A DNA stretch of 64,000 nucleotides from CBDBBY01 sp965203215 (GCA_965203215.1 CBDBBY010000001.1:1984001-2048000); one strand, 5' to 3'. Shown: positions 1 to 9,204, counted from the first letter of the stretch. Notes: generated by a model not told the origin, from the letters alone. Program-made: numbers and translations.

Positions 1-1
1 G

Positions 2-571
2 GATGATCCCTTGCTCATGATGGTTTCGCCCGAAGCAGAGCAGTTCCGTCACGCCGAGGAGCGCCGCGTCATGTACGTTGCGATGACCCGAGCGCGTGAA
101 AGCCTCACGATCATCTCGTCAACCGAACAAGTCTCCGAATTCGTTGGCGAACTGACGAAGGATCTCGAATACGGCTTGACGGCGGACGACCCGACCTTTG
201 CCAAAGCGCAGGTCTGCGGAGAATGTCAGGGACAACTCTTCCCCGTTCCAACCCGCAATAGCGGCATCTTCTACCGATGCGAACACGCCAAGTTCTGCGG
301 AAACTGGTTGCCCCCCTGCGCGAACTGCGGCTCGGGCTTGCCGGTGCGTACCAAAAATAATCACGGCGCCACCTGCGATTGCGGCCGTACCCATCATGCA
401 TGCCCCGCCTGTCCGGATGGCTGGCTTGTCGAGCGCAAGGGACCGTACGGGAAATTTCTGGCTTGCGTGAAATTTCCGCGTTGCGCAGGAAAGGCGAAGA
501 TGGAAAGGAAAAAGCGTCCGCCCGCTCGGCGGAGGGCTGAACAGACGAGGGCAATGGCAAAAAGAAGATGA
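2..571 (+). CDS. UvrD/Rep-like DNA helicase, C-terminal part (5' end outside window)
   Basis: This is the 3' end of a superfamily 1 helicase; the reading frame is open from base 2 and the start lies upstream of the window. The stretch EERRVMYVAMTRAR is helicase motif VI, containing the arginine finger of UvrD-like enzymes. It is followed by two cysteine-rich blocks (CGECQGQ, then CEHAKFCGNWLPPCANCGSG and CDCGRTHHACPACP) resembling the zinc-ribbon tail of topoisomerase I and DNA helicase IV-type proteins. The protein ends in a very basic tail. ATP-driven DNA unwinding in repair is inferred from the family. The helicase assignment is firm; the exact subfamily cannot be fixed without the N-terminal part. 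Confidence 0.85.
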   Translation, partial: DDPLLMMVSPEAEQFRHAEERRVMYVAMTRARESLTIISSTEQVSEFVGELTKDLEYGLTADDPTFAKAQVCGECQGQLFPVPTRNSGIFYRCEHAKFCGNWLPPCANCGSGLPVRTKNNHGATCDCGRTHHACPACPDGWLVERKGPYGKFLACVKFPRCAGKAKMERKKRPPARRRAEQTRAMAKRR

Positions 572-661
572 ACACCGAACCATCCGGCCGGACCGGGCGC
601 GCGGAGGTCGACTGTTGAGGGAAGATCGCGCGGATTGTTCCTGCGCAGCGGGCTTCGCGGC

Positions 662-1738
662 TCAGACCGCGACCAGATGATTGTCCCAGAAAACGGAAAT
701 CTTCCGCTCGGTCTGCCTGCGAGTCAAAGCATCGGACACGATGTATCCCAAGCCGCTGGTCAAAAAGAAACTTTCAGCCGAGGCGGCGACCCCGCAGACA
801 TCTTCGATCTCCGCTTGATCAATCAAACCGCGGGTGCGGACGTCGAACACCTGCGCGACGCCCCCTCGGGGCGAGGTCACGGCGATGCGGTCCATGCCGA
901 GAGAGAATGCGACGCTGCCGGCGTATCCCGCCATTCTTTCGGCCTCCCGTCTTGCCGTTTCAAGAAGTTCGGCGGACGAACCCTTGCGATGCAAGCCCAG
1001 CAGCGGCGGATGTTCGGTCAAGTCGCCCTGCCATTGCATGGCGAATGCCACCGTGCCGTCTTTCGCGACGGCGAGATGGCGAATCGAATTCTTGCGGAGG
1101 GATTGCTCCAGGGCAATGCTCTCCTCGAGGCGGCCCTCCAAGCTCAGATAGCTCAGCGCGGGACGCATTGCCGGCAAATTGAGCTTGGCCCGACCGGTCT
1201 CCGGGTGGGTCTCGATGCCGCCGTTGGCGACCGCCAGCGTCTTCCCGTTCGGCAACAGCTTGATGTCGTGCGGGCCAACCCCGCCGGACGAGAACTCGCC
1301 CATTCGCCGATAGGCGTTCCGTGCGTCCCAAACGCCCACGACGCCGCGTGCGGCTTCGAAGTCGTTCTCGGTCGTGAAAAGCAGATCGCCATCCGCGGAA
1401 AACGCCCCGTGGCCATAGAAGTGGCGACCGGCGGGCGCGTGCAGACGCGCCTTTTCGCGACCCGTCGCGCAGTCGATGACGATGGCGAATGTTCCCGGCC
1501 GACGGGCGAATGCAACGGCTTCCGCAAGCGTCGGATGACCGGCGGCGGCATGTCCCCGAGAGGGCAGCGGAAGCTCGAAAACGATCCGACCCCGGTCGCT
1601 CAGACCGCATAGCACGTAAGCGCCCTCCGGCTTCATGCCTGCAGTCAGAAATGCCGGGCTCCCGACTTCCGCCCATGTCGGCTTGGGCAAAAGCCCCGTT
1701 GCGAGCATTCCCGCCATGAACGCGCGGCGATCCGTCAT
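662..1738 (-). CDS. DUF1513 periplasmic beta-propeller-like protein
   Basis: A 358-residue protein starting MTDRRAFMAG, with a Tat-like or Sec leader ending near TWAEV. The body has repeated beta-strand blocks such as GHGAFSADGDLLFTTEN and GPHDIKLLPNGKTLAVANGG, typical of DUF1513 proteins that accompany imelysins. Its ATG overlaps the stop of the upstream imelysin gene by one base (TGATG), so translation is probably coupled. It is the last gene of the minus-strand imelysin/DUF1111/imelysin/DUF1513 set. The family is generally found in iron-regulated clusters; a direct role in iron handling is inferred from neighbours, and the biochemical activity is unknown. Confidence 0.85.
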   Translation of the reverse strand: MTDRRAFMAGMLATGLLPKPTWAEVGSPAFLTAGMKPEGAYVLCGLSDRGRIVFELPLPSRGHAAAGHPTLAEAVAFARRPGTFAIVIDCATGREKARLHAPAGRHFYGHGAFSADGDLLFTTENDFEAARGVVGVWDARNAYRRMGEFSSGGVGPHDIKLLPNGKTLAVANGGIETHPETGRAKLNLPAMRPALSYLSLEGRLEESIALEQSLRKNSIRHLAVAKDGTVAFAMQWQGDLTEHPPLLGLHRKGSSAELLETARREAERMAGYAGSVAFSLGMDRIAVTSPRGGVAQVFDVRTRGLIDQAEIEDVCGVAASAESFFLTSGLGYIVSDALTRRQTERKISVFWDNHLVAV

Positions 1739-2730
1739 CAGTCGCCGTCCAACGAATTGAAGCCTGCGGCGATTCCGAGGCGAGGGCCGATGTCCTCCGC
1801 CAGAAGCCGCCGGATGACTTCGATGCGCTGCTGAAGCGCCTCCACGCGGAAACGGCCCTGCGGTTCCGATACCCCCGCGAACACCGGGTCGCCAAGATCC
1901 GACGCTTCCCGAATTGCGTCATCGAAGGCGTCATCGACGTCGGGATCGTCGCCGGAGAGAAGCGCGGCAAGATCTTGCGCAGACTCAAGCGTGAGGATGA
2001 CATGCCGCAACGACCGCCCGGACCGGCGGGCCTCGGCGCGTCTGGGACGCGGCCTGTCGAATGTGCCCATGGGCCTCCCGAGGCGGGTGGTGGAAGCGAA
2101 CTCCAGACCCGTCGACAGCGCCGTGAAAAACTGCTGGGCGGCTTCCGTCGCGGTCCTGTAGGTGTCGTTGCCGGGATTCGACATCAGATTGCCGTAGCCG
2201 CTCTCCCAATCGCCGAGGATCGCGGCGGCATTCGCTGAAATGTCCGCGGCCACTGCCCTAAGCAATGCGCATCGGTAGTCTTCATCTCCACCTCCGGTAA
2301 CTTGCGTGTCGTAAAGCAGGAACTCCAAAGCGTAGAAGCCGCGGGCCGCCACCGAAACCGTCGCGAAGTCTTCGGGCGAATTCACTGCGGGGTCCTGGTC
2401 GCGGATGAGCGTTCCAAGCGCCTTTGGCGTCGAACCTCTTGGATCCGGCCAGAAAGCCAAGGCAAATGCCCTGTCTTCTGTCTCGGAAGGACCGAAGCGG
2501 AGATGGCTTACGCCGGTCCAAGCATCGAAAGCGTCGTGATATGCGGCGCGCAACTCCCGATTGGTCGACGAGCAATCAGACCTTGCCGAAGCGGCAAGGT
2601 CGGCCGACTCAGCCGCGAGCGCTCGGTAGCCCGGCAGCACATGGGTTTCGACGATGGCCCGGATGTCCGGCGTGTCCGCGAACGCCGGAGCGGACATGAG
2701 CATGACGACGGCATGCATCCAAATGCGCAT
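1738..2730 (-). CDS. Imelysin family protein (M75-like), second copy
   Basis: A 330-residue exported protein with a short signal peptide (residues 1-18, ending APAFA). Imelysin proteins are periplasmic or outer-membrane alpha-helical proteins linked to iron uptake. The conserved GxHxxE site of the family appears here as GFYALE, so the histidine is missing although the glutamate is kept; in the first imelysin of this cluster the motif is intact (GYHAIE). It starts one base after the DUF1111 stop codon and overlaps the DUF1513 start. I regard it as a diverged paralogue that may bind metal differently or play a structural part. Confidence 0.85.
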   Translation of the reverse strand: MRIWMHAVVMLMSAPAFADTPDIRAIVETHVLPGYRALAAESADLAASARSDCSSTNRELRAAYHDAFDAWTGVSHLRFGPSETEDRAFALAFWPDPRGSTPKALGTLIRDQDPAVNSPEDFATVSVAARGFYALEFLLYDTQVTGGGDEDYRCALLRAVAADISANAAAILGDWESGYGNLMSNPGNDTYRTATEAAQQFFTALSTGLEFASTTRLGRPMGTFDRPRPRRAEARRSGRSLRHVILTLESAQDLAALLSGDDPDVDDAFDDAIREASDLGDPVFAGVSEPQGRFRVEALQQRIEVIRRLLAEDIGPRLGIAAGFNSLDGD

Positions 2731-2731
2731 A

Positions 2732-4261
2732 TCAAAGGCTTTCCAAGAACTTGATCAAAGCTTCACGGTGTTCAGGCGGCATGTCAACCACGGCATCGCG
2801 ATGGGGCTGCGCCTCTCCGCCATGCCACAGTATCGCCTCCAGCAGGGAGCGCGCCCGCCCGTCATGCAGCAGGTAGGTGTGGCCGGAGACCTGCTCGGTC
2901 AGCCCGATTCCCCAGAGCGGCGGCGTCCGCCATTCCCGGCCTGTCGCCCGCGCCTCGGGACGGTTGTCGGCAAGGCCGGGACCCATGTCATGAAGGAGCA
3001 AATCTGTGTAGGGCCAGATCAGCTGGAAGCTCTGTTCCGATCGATCCTCCAGCCGATGCGTCACGAACGCTGGCTGATGGCAGGATGTGCATCCCGTTTC
3101 GTAGAACATTTTTTTGCCAAGCAGCACGCTCGCACCGCCGACATCGCGGCGAGCCGGCACTCCGAGATTCCGGCTGTAGAAGGTCACGAGGTCGAGACCC
3201 TCGTCGTCGATCTCATAGCCTCTGTCGTCGGCATCGCCATGCGCCGCCGCGCGGCAAGCCGACTGGATTTCGGTGCATTCGCCCCACGCTGCCGGGAAAA
3301 GCGGACTCGATATCCCGATGTCGCCGGCGAAGGCTCCGGCGGATTGATGCCTGATTGTCGGAGCCCCCGCCTTCAGACCGAAGCGGCCCAGCATGGGCTG
3401 GCCGTACTCAATCGACCAAACGATGTTGGGGCGGCCGGATATGCCGTCGCCGTTCGAATCCTCGGGATCGGCCAGAGCCAGGATGTCGGCTGCGGGAATG
3501 GCCTCAAGAAGGCCGAGGCCGATCATTTGCGGAGCGACTCTGGGACTGAGCATCGCCTCCGGATGCAGAGGTCCGTAGCCCAAGCTGGCGGCGGTGTAAG
3601 TCGGATTGCGGAGGTATGCGACCTCGCCGCCGGACAGAGGCACTTCGATCTCCTGATAGTCGATTTCAAGACTGTATTCGGCAGGATGCCCGGCCAAGCT
3701 GAAGTCCTGCAACTGCCGACCGTAAGTCGGATCCGGCAGCGTCGCCAGATAGTCTTCAATCTCGGCGATCCCGTCTTCCGGCGCGCCCGGGATCGAAACC
3801 CGCAAGAACATGGAAATCGCATTGTCGTCCGCCAGTTCGGGCGGATGGCCCCGACCGTCCTTTATGTGGCACCGCTGGCAGGACCGCGCATTGAAAAGCG
3901 GCCCCAAGCCGTCCGAAGCCAAGGTCGAAGAGGGAGACGATACCCAGAGCTTGCGGAACAGCCCGTTCCCGACCCTGAAGTCCAACTCGTCGAAAAAGTC
4001 CATGTTGCCGGACGGCTGAGAAAATGCATTCGCGTCCGGGGTGACGCGCACGGTTGCGGCGCCAGCGGACATAGCTTCAAACTTCTGGGGGGCGTCGAAG
4101 GATTCCGTCAAAGCAGTAACCGCCGCTATCCGATCCGTTTCGCTCGCAGTGCGCGGAATGATGTTGAGATGCGGCTCGTCAAGCGGATCCGCCGCTGCGG
4201 CGGATCCGGCCAAGATCGCGCAGAGACCGAGTTCACTCAGCTTTGTCCATCTTTGAAGCAT
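2732..4261 (-). CDS. Di-heme c-type oxidoreductase-like protein (DUF1111)
   Basis: About 509 residues from the ATG at 4261, chosen because MLQRWTKLSELGLCAILAGSAAAAD gives a clean signal peptide; the open frame continues upstream to 4495 but that part does not look like protein. Two CXXCH haem-binding sites are visible (SCQRCH and GCTSCH), as in the thiol-oxidoreductase-like DUF1111 family, which is related to di-haem peroxidases. It is presumably a periplasmic c-type cytochrome. It lies between two imelysin genes, the usual arrangement of this iron-associated cluster, where it may supply redox function for iron acquisition. An ATG at 4273 is an alternative start. Confidence 0.85.
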   Translation of the reverse strand: MLQRWTKLSELGLCAILAGSAAAADPLDEPHLNIIPRTASETDRIAAVTALTESFDAPQKFEAMSAGAATVRVTPDANAFSQPSGNMDFFDELDFRVGNGLFRKLWVSSPSSTLASDGLGPLFNARSCQRCHIKDGRGHPPELADDNAISMFLRVSIPGAPEDGIAEIEDYLATLPDPTYGRQLQDFSLAGHPAEYSLEIDYQEIEVPLSGGEVAYLRNPTYTAASLGYGPLHPEAMLSPRVAPQMIGLGLLEAIPAADILALADPEDSNGDGISGRPNIVWSIEYGQPMLGRFGLKAGAPTIRHQSAGAFAGDIGISSPLFPAAWGECTEIQSACRAAAHGDADDRGYEIDDEGLDLVTFYSRNLGVPARRDVGGASVLLGKKMFYETGCTSCHQPAFVTHRLEDRSEQSFQLIWPYTDLLLHDMGPGLADNRPEARATGREWRTPPLWGIGLTEQVSGHTYLLHDGRARSLLEAILWHGGEAQPHRDAVVDMPPEHREALIKFLESL

Positions 4262-4806
4262 CAAGCCGGACATCGCTCTCGGCGCTGCTGCAATCATGCG
4301 AATACAATTCCGAAGATTCGAAGCAACTCGCTTCGTCGGCAGGCAGCCCTTGGAAAAGTTCCCGTTCAACATAAAGCCCGGCCTCGCTGCGGAATTCCCG
4401 TATCGCCTGCATCGCGACCAAATCGCATTCCGGCAGGTCCATTTGCATCTCACGATTCCCCGGAGGAGCAGGCATTTCCGAATTCGGATGGACATTCGAC
4501 AATGACGATCCGCGCAACGGTCATGCCCCGCTGTTCATCTCATCGATGCTTATTCCTTCGCGGCTCTTCTCGACCGCGGGTCCCAAGTCCGGTCTTCCGA
4601 TCGCCGAAGCGGCGCATGCATCGGCCGGTCGCCGCCGGCTGTCCGCGCGGCGCACGGTTGAGGCGGTCGATGAATTCGCATCCTTCCGGCATGCTCGGGT
4701 TCCAAGTTTCAAGGTCCTCCGCCCGCATCGCAGATTGCGACGCCAAGGACATCGCAATCCGTGACGTTCGTGACAGAGGAGGAACGGGCGACGGACCTTT
4801 CTCAGC
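4262..4806. other. Intergenic stretch between imelysin and DUF1111 genes
   Basis: No recognisable gene. A minus-strand frame at 4233-4517 could encode a small acidic protein overlapping the DUF1111 start, but it has no recognised domain and no convincing ribosome site. The long plus-strand frames here are antisense shadows of the cluster. Confidence 0.5.
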
Positions 4807-6078
4807 TCACTCGAAAACAGCTTCCGGATTGTCAAGGCTGTCGGAGCCTTCGAATTCAATCGCATCGACGCCCAAGGCTGCGACGGCCCGCTCAATGCTG
4901 CGAGTCTGGTCGACAAGGCCGTCGACGCCGCCCATCACGAGGGCTTCGCCTGCCGCGTTTCCGCGTTCGAGCATCATGTCATAGCTGAACCCGGCCTCGG
5001 CAGCGGTCTTGATCCGACCCAAGGCCATCATCGTGTTCGCCAGCTTGCCGGTCAACTCGGCGTCAAGATCGGCATCTCTCGCGGCGACGAGATCGGACAG
5101 CGAAGGCCCCGAGACCAGCGACCCGTCGATCCGAACGTATTCCCCGAGGTAGACGTTCTGCACGCCGAGCCCGTCATAATAGTGGCTGTTGTGCGTGTTG
5201 TCCGAAAAGCAATCGTGCTCCTCCTCGGGGTCGTTGAGCATCAGTCCGAGACGCATCCGCTCGCCCGCTTGTTCGCCGTAGGAGAGCGATCCCATTCCAG
5301 TCAGGATTGCGACGACGCCGGCATCCTCGTCCGCAAGCAGCGCGCTCCGAGCTCCGCCGCCATCGGCCCATTGGGCCGCCATCCACTCGAGATCGGATAC
5401 CAAGAGCTCCGTTGCCGCCCGGAGGTACTCGCCGCGACGGTCGCAGTTCCCGCCGGTGCAGGCATCGCCCTCGGCATAGTCGGTCCACGGACGGTTTCCG
5501 GCCCCGAACATGTGCCCATTCACGTCTTGGCCCCAAAGCAGGAATTCTATGGCGTGGTATCCCGTGGCCACATTGGCCTCAACGCCGTCGGCTTCATGAA
5601 GCGTTTCTTCAAGCAGCGCGGGAGTGATCGCCGAAGCATCGACGGTTTGACCCGACAGCGTGAAGCTCGAGTTCGCGATGACGTTCAGAACAGCGGCCTC
5701 GTTCTCATCCGTCGGTCCGCCGTAGGAGGCATCCACGTAGTCGATCAGACCTTCATCCAGCGGCCATGCATTCACTTTGCCTTCCCAGTCATCGACGATG
5801 GCATTGCCGAATCGATAGACTTCCGACTGCTGGTAAGGCACCCGGGCGGCGATCCACGCGGCCTTGGCGTCTTCCATCCTTTCCGCCGACGGATTCGCCA
5901 GAAGAGCTTCGACAGCGGCATGGAGACGCTGAGCCGCAATGAGGCTGTCGCTGAAAATCGCCTCCGCGATATCCGCATAATTTTCGAGCACGTCCGACTT
6001 GCCGACATGTCCGTCCGCAACGGCTGCGTTTCCGAAGCCGAGAGCCAATGCGCCCGCGGCGAGGGTCAAGTTCTTCAT
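4807..6078 (-). CDS. Imelysin family protein (IrpA-like iron-regulated protein)
   Basis: A 423-residue exported protein. The start at 6078 is set by the AAGGA ribosome site about 10 bases upstream and by the signal peptide MKNLTLAAGALALGFGNAAVA. It carries the intact imelysin motif GYHAIEFLLWGQD (GxHxxE) near the middle of the chain and the family features RVPYQQSEVYRFGN and WPLDEGLIDYVD. Imelysins such as IrpA are induced by iron limitation and thought to act in periplasmic iron uptake; the substrate is not proven. It heads the four-gene cluster running to 662. Oddly, the reading frame stays open upstream through a separate conserved protein. Confidence 0.9.
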   Translation of the reverse strand: MKNLTLAAGALALGFGNAAVADGHVGKSDVLENYADIAEAIFSDSLIAAQRLHAAVEALLANPSAERMEDAKAAWIAARVPYQQSEVYRFGNAIVDDWEGKVNAWPLDEGLIDYVDASYGGPTDENEAAVLNVIANSSFTLSGQTVDASAITPALLEETLHEADGVEANVATGYHAIEFLLWGQDVNGHMFGAGNRPWTDYAEGDACTGGNCDRRGEYLRAATELLVSDLEWMAAQWADGGGARSALLADEDAGVVAILTGMGSLSYGEQAGERMRLGLMLNDPEEEHDCFSDNTHNSHYYDGLGVQNVYLGEYVRIDGSLVSGPSLSDLVAARDADLDAELTGKLANTMMALGRIKTAAEAGFSYDMMLERGNAAGEALVMGGVDGLVDQTRSIERAVAALGVDAIEFEGSDSLDNPEAVFE

Positions 6079-6555
6079 GGGTTGTTTTCCTTTTTTCAAT
6101 GTAGTGTGGTCGGGCCGTCCGCCGGCTTTGACGGCCATGCGGCGGAGAGCGAGGCCGAACTCTTGCGCCAGCCCGACCAACGCAGGCGCCATGTTCGGAT
6201 TCACGATCGTGGTGGCGATCAGAAGGGCGTCCTCTCTCTTTCCCTCGCTGGCGTAGCCGATGAAATTGGCAAAGCATGATTCATCGGCCCCGAGGCACTT
6301 GCAGGTCACGTGGTGCCGCATCAGAGGCCGCCGCCCATGCCGGCGGCAGAGATCGCACAGCGTTTCGAATGACTTCAGGGCATTGCGCCCGTGCTGCGGA
6401 CCAAGCGCCGTCGCGAAGTCGTTCCAGACCCGGGATTGCGCATCCGGACCATCGTTCCAAAGCCTCAGGTAAAGCACCGCTCCGGCTTCGACCGGCCCAA
6501 GCTCGGCGACATATCCGACCGGCGCGCCTCCTCGATTTGGGGCAGCTGCGTTCAT
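6079..6555 (-). CDS. Conserved hypothetical protein, in frame with and reading into the imelysin
   Basis: The open frame upstream of the imelysin looks like a real protein: it contains VWNDFATALGP, RRPLMRHHVTCKCLGADESCFANF and EDALLIATTIV, patterns I recall from a small hypothetical protein found beside imelysin genes in Rhodobacterales. The cysteines and histidines of RHHVTCKCLG could bind metal. The likely start is the ATG at 6555; the ATG at 6711 is the alternative. No stop codon separates it from the imelysin ATG at 6078, so as written ribosomes would make a fusion with a buried signal peptide. Either the stop was lost, or the imelysin is made from its own ribosome site. Function unknown. 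Confidence 0.5.
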
Positions 6556-7382
6556 TTCGCCGATTTCAACTCGCGCGCGGGCGATCCGCAGTCGCGAAAG
6601 CCGAACCTCAAGCATGATGCGCGCCGAACCGCGACCCTTTGCAAGGTCGGGCATATCGCCAAGCGGTCGTTTGTCTTCTGGCCGGACAAGGGCGTCATCG
6701 GCATCTCTCATTCCCACAATCCGCTGCCTTCGTGATCCGAGGCGGCCTGCTTGCCCGTAAACAGCGGCAAGCTTCCATGCGCTAAACCTGATCAATTTGG
6801 TCGGGTATGTCAATCCAATAAATTGTCCCGGCATTTTAAGGACGCAATCTCGTCTCAGCGGGCAAATTTTCAATGATGCAACGGGCGCGGCATGCTTGGA
6901 CACATCCAGCCGGATGCATCGACGGCTCAACCATCGAATGTCACAAGTTCTTGATAACAAGAAGCATGGGGAGCAGAGCGCGGCAATGGGCGCATGGCAG
7001 GGTCACGAAAGGACTGCGAGGCAGGGCCAACGGCATGATTCAGTCGGACGGCGCCCTCGCCGGCAGGGGACGATGCGTGGTTCCGGACTTGCCTGCGGGC
7101 CGCAGGCCGACGGAGCCGAATGCAATGCGGAGATCAAGCCGCAAAGCAAGATCCGGCTTCAACCTTGAGTGCTGAAGAAAGCTCCTGCCGAAGGCGAAGA
7201 ATTGCCGCCGCCTTCCGCCGATCAATGTCCTTCCCGCCTTCTGGAATGAACCGCGCGCGGTGAATCATGCCGGCCTTTCCGGAGGATTCTCTGTTGGACG
7301 CTTCGGGAAATTTTCGTCCGCCGAACGCAGAATCGAAGCGCTTGCCGGAATGATTGCCGCCGCCTGAAGCATCTCCTTCAAA
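6556..7382. other. Long stretch without a recognised gene
   Basis: Apart from the inverted repeat at 6789 I see no supported gene. Plus-strand frames at 6797-7168 and 6873-7175 have no protein-like pattern, domain or good ribosome site. It probably contains the promoter of the imelysin cluster. Confidence 0.5.
6789..6803. promoter_or_regulatory. Imperfect inverted repeat upstream of the imelysin cluster
   Basis: TGATCAATTTGGTCG forms a 7-1-7 inverted repeat with five of seven pairs matching. It lies 78 bases upstream of the ATG at 6711 and 234 bases upstream of the ATG at 6555, in an AT-richer stretch. A site for an iron-responsive regulator would fit the cluster, but I cannot assign it to a known motif with confidence. 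Confidence 0.25.
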
Positions 7383-8282
7383 TCATGGTCCCGGCAGTTC
7401 GGCGCGTTTGAAATTCTGATGTGTCAGCGTTGCAAGCTTGGGCGCAAGCGCATCGCTCAGCGAATGCGACATGTCTTTGATGATTTCCAAGCGGCTGTCC
7501 GGCGCCAATTCGACAAGCCGCCTTCCGATCTCAAGCGGAATTCAGATGTCATGGCGACCGAGAACGGCAAGTGTCGGACAAGCGATGGTCGACAGCAATT
7601 CCGAGCAGTCGCCGGACGCCATGACCGCCCAGAATTGCCGAAGGCTGCCGACCGGGCTGTAATTGCGTTCAAAACCTTTGGCGATTTCCGCCTGGATTTC
7701 CTCCTCGGCGACGCCATCCAGCTCGGTGGAAAGAGCTGCGGCGTAAGAGGCGATCGCTTCGGCGGCCTCCTCCTTGGTCGGAAAAGACGTCAGAAAGGGC
7801 TTCATCCCTTCCTTGGCACGGCCCACAGAAGAAAAATCCGCTTGCCCGCCCGATGAAGCCAGCGAAGTCAGGCTTGCGACATGTTCGGCATCGCGCGCCG
7901 CGACGATCTGCGCGATCATGCCGCCCATTGAATGCCCGACGATGTGGTAGCTGTCCACTTTCAGAGACGCCATCGCATCGATGATGTCATCCGCCATATC
8001 GAAAAGCGTGTAGGGAACGGCACGGGTCCGCACGTAATCCCGCGCTCCATCCCAATCAGTCGCATATTCAGGCGCCGCGCTCGGACCGAATTTGGACGAA
8101 AGCCCTCCGTCGCGCTGGTCGAACGCGTAGACCATCCGATCCTGCGCCAATGCATGGACGTAGGTTTCCGGCCAGCCCGTCAGCTGGCTGCCCAATCCGT
8201 GCAGCAGCGCCGCAGGCGTCTTGCCTGCGGTCCCGTAGGTCTCGTAATGAAGCGCGACCGTTTCCAGATCGATTTTCGGCAT
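7383..8282 (-). pseudogene. Alpha/beta hydrolase interrupted by an in-frame TGA
   Basis: Starting at 8282 the frame encodes an alpha/beta hydrolase with the oxyanion region LLHGLGS and the nucleophile elbow GHSMGG (Ser118). At 7542-7544 a TGA follows LAVLGRHDI. The same frame then continues without a stop to 7383 and completes the fold: IPLEIGRRLVEL, then DMSHSL with the expected catalytic histidine. The acid residue (Asp of RHD) comes before the stop and the histidine after it, so the 246-residue product would lack one catalytic residue. A single TGG-to-TGA change would explain this. Neighbouring decay (ABC ATPase, inverted-repeat element) supports a pseudogene; stop-codon readthrough cannot be excluded. 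Confidence 0.75.
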
Positions 8283-8300
8283 GGCGTCCTTCCCGAACTA

Positions 8301-8452
8301 GGAGCGTGTCCGAGTATTCGTAACGTCGCCAATATACACAGATTCATTGATGTTGTGTAGCGCAACATATAGATACAATGACCACCATTTCCTAGATGCT
8401 GTACCGAAAATTTCCGTCAAATTCAGCGGCGGCTATTTCTCGGACACGCTCC
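8301..8452. mobile_element. 152-bp MITE-like element with perfect 14-bp inverted ends
   Basis: GGAGCGTGTCCGAG at 8301-8314 is the exact reverse complement of 8439-8452. The element is flanked by TA on both sides (8299-8300, 8453-8454) inside a CTAG context, consistent with insertion into CTAG with TA duplication as known for some IS5-family (IS427-like) elements. It has no room for a transposase, so it would be a non-autonomous element. Its right edge coincides with the TAG stop codon of the adjacent ABC ATPase pseudogene. The family assignment is inference; the repeats are seen directly. Confidence 0.75.
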
Positions 8453-9204
8453 TAGTGGCCAAGAATTTGCCCGAGGAATTCCTTCGTTCTCGGATTTTCG
8501 GGATTCTCGAAAAACGCCTCCGGCTCGTTCTGCTCGACGATCTCGCCTTCATCCACGTATATCACCCGATCCGCGACGTTCCGCGCAAACCCCATCTCAT
8601 GCGTGACGCACAGCATGGTCATGCCTTCATTGGCGAGTTCCACCATGGTGTCCAACACCTCTTTGATCATCTCCGGACCGAGCGCGGAGGTCGGTTCGTC
8701 GAACAGCATGATGCGCGGCTTCATGCATAGGGCGCGGGCGATGGCGACACGCTGCTGCTGGCCTCCCGAAAGTTGAGCGGGATACTTGTCGGCTTGCTCC
8801 GGAATTCGAACCTTCCGCAAGAAATGCATTGCGACGTCCTCGGCTTCCGCCCGCCTCATCTTTCGCGACCACATCGGTGCCAAGGTGCAATTCCGCAGGA
8901 TTGTCATATGCGGAAACAAGTTGAAATGCTGAAACACCATTCCGACTTCCGAGCGAATTTTGTCGATATTCTTAGTATTCGACGTCAGCTCGATTCCATC
9001 GACGACGATCTGCCCCTTCTGATGCTCTTCCAGCCGGTTGATGCAGCGAATCAAAGTTGATTTTCCGGATCCGAACGGTCCTGCGATCACGATCTTTTCG
9101 CCTTGGCGAACTGAAAGATCGAGGTTTTTCGGCACATGGAACGAACCTTAGTACTTGTCCACGCTCTTGATCTGGATCACCGTTTCCGCATCGTCGGAGT
9201 TCAT
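8452..9204 (-). pseudogene. Polar amino-acid ABC transporter ATPase, degraded
   Basis: From an ATG at 9204 with an AGGGAG ribosome site the frame reads MNSDDAETVIQIKSVDKY, then TAA at 9148-9150, then GSFHVPKNLDLSV and the rest of a GlnQ/AapP-type ATPase. Related proteins have Tyr-Gly at this point, so TAA probably replaces a tyrosine codon. Other signs of decay: the Walker A reads GPFGSGKST where the intact paralogue at 12295 has GPSGSGKST, and the D-loop reads SALGPE instead of SALDPE. The signature LSGGQQQRVAIARA and the DEPTS Walker B remain. Restarting at the GTG at 9135 would give a protein lacking the first beta strands. No permease or binding-protein gene accompanies it. Confidence 0.8.

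Noticed and set aside
2654..4984. 776-codon plus-strand open frame
   Set aside because: It is antisense to the DUF1111 gene, has no domain pattern or ribosome site, and reflects the GC-rich codon use of the opposite strand.
5182..6279. 365-codon plus-strand open frame
   Set aside because: Antisense shadow of the imelysin gene, whose motifs and signal peptide are clear.
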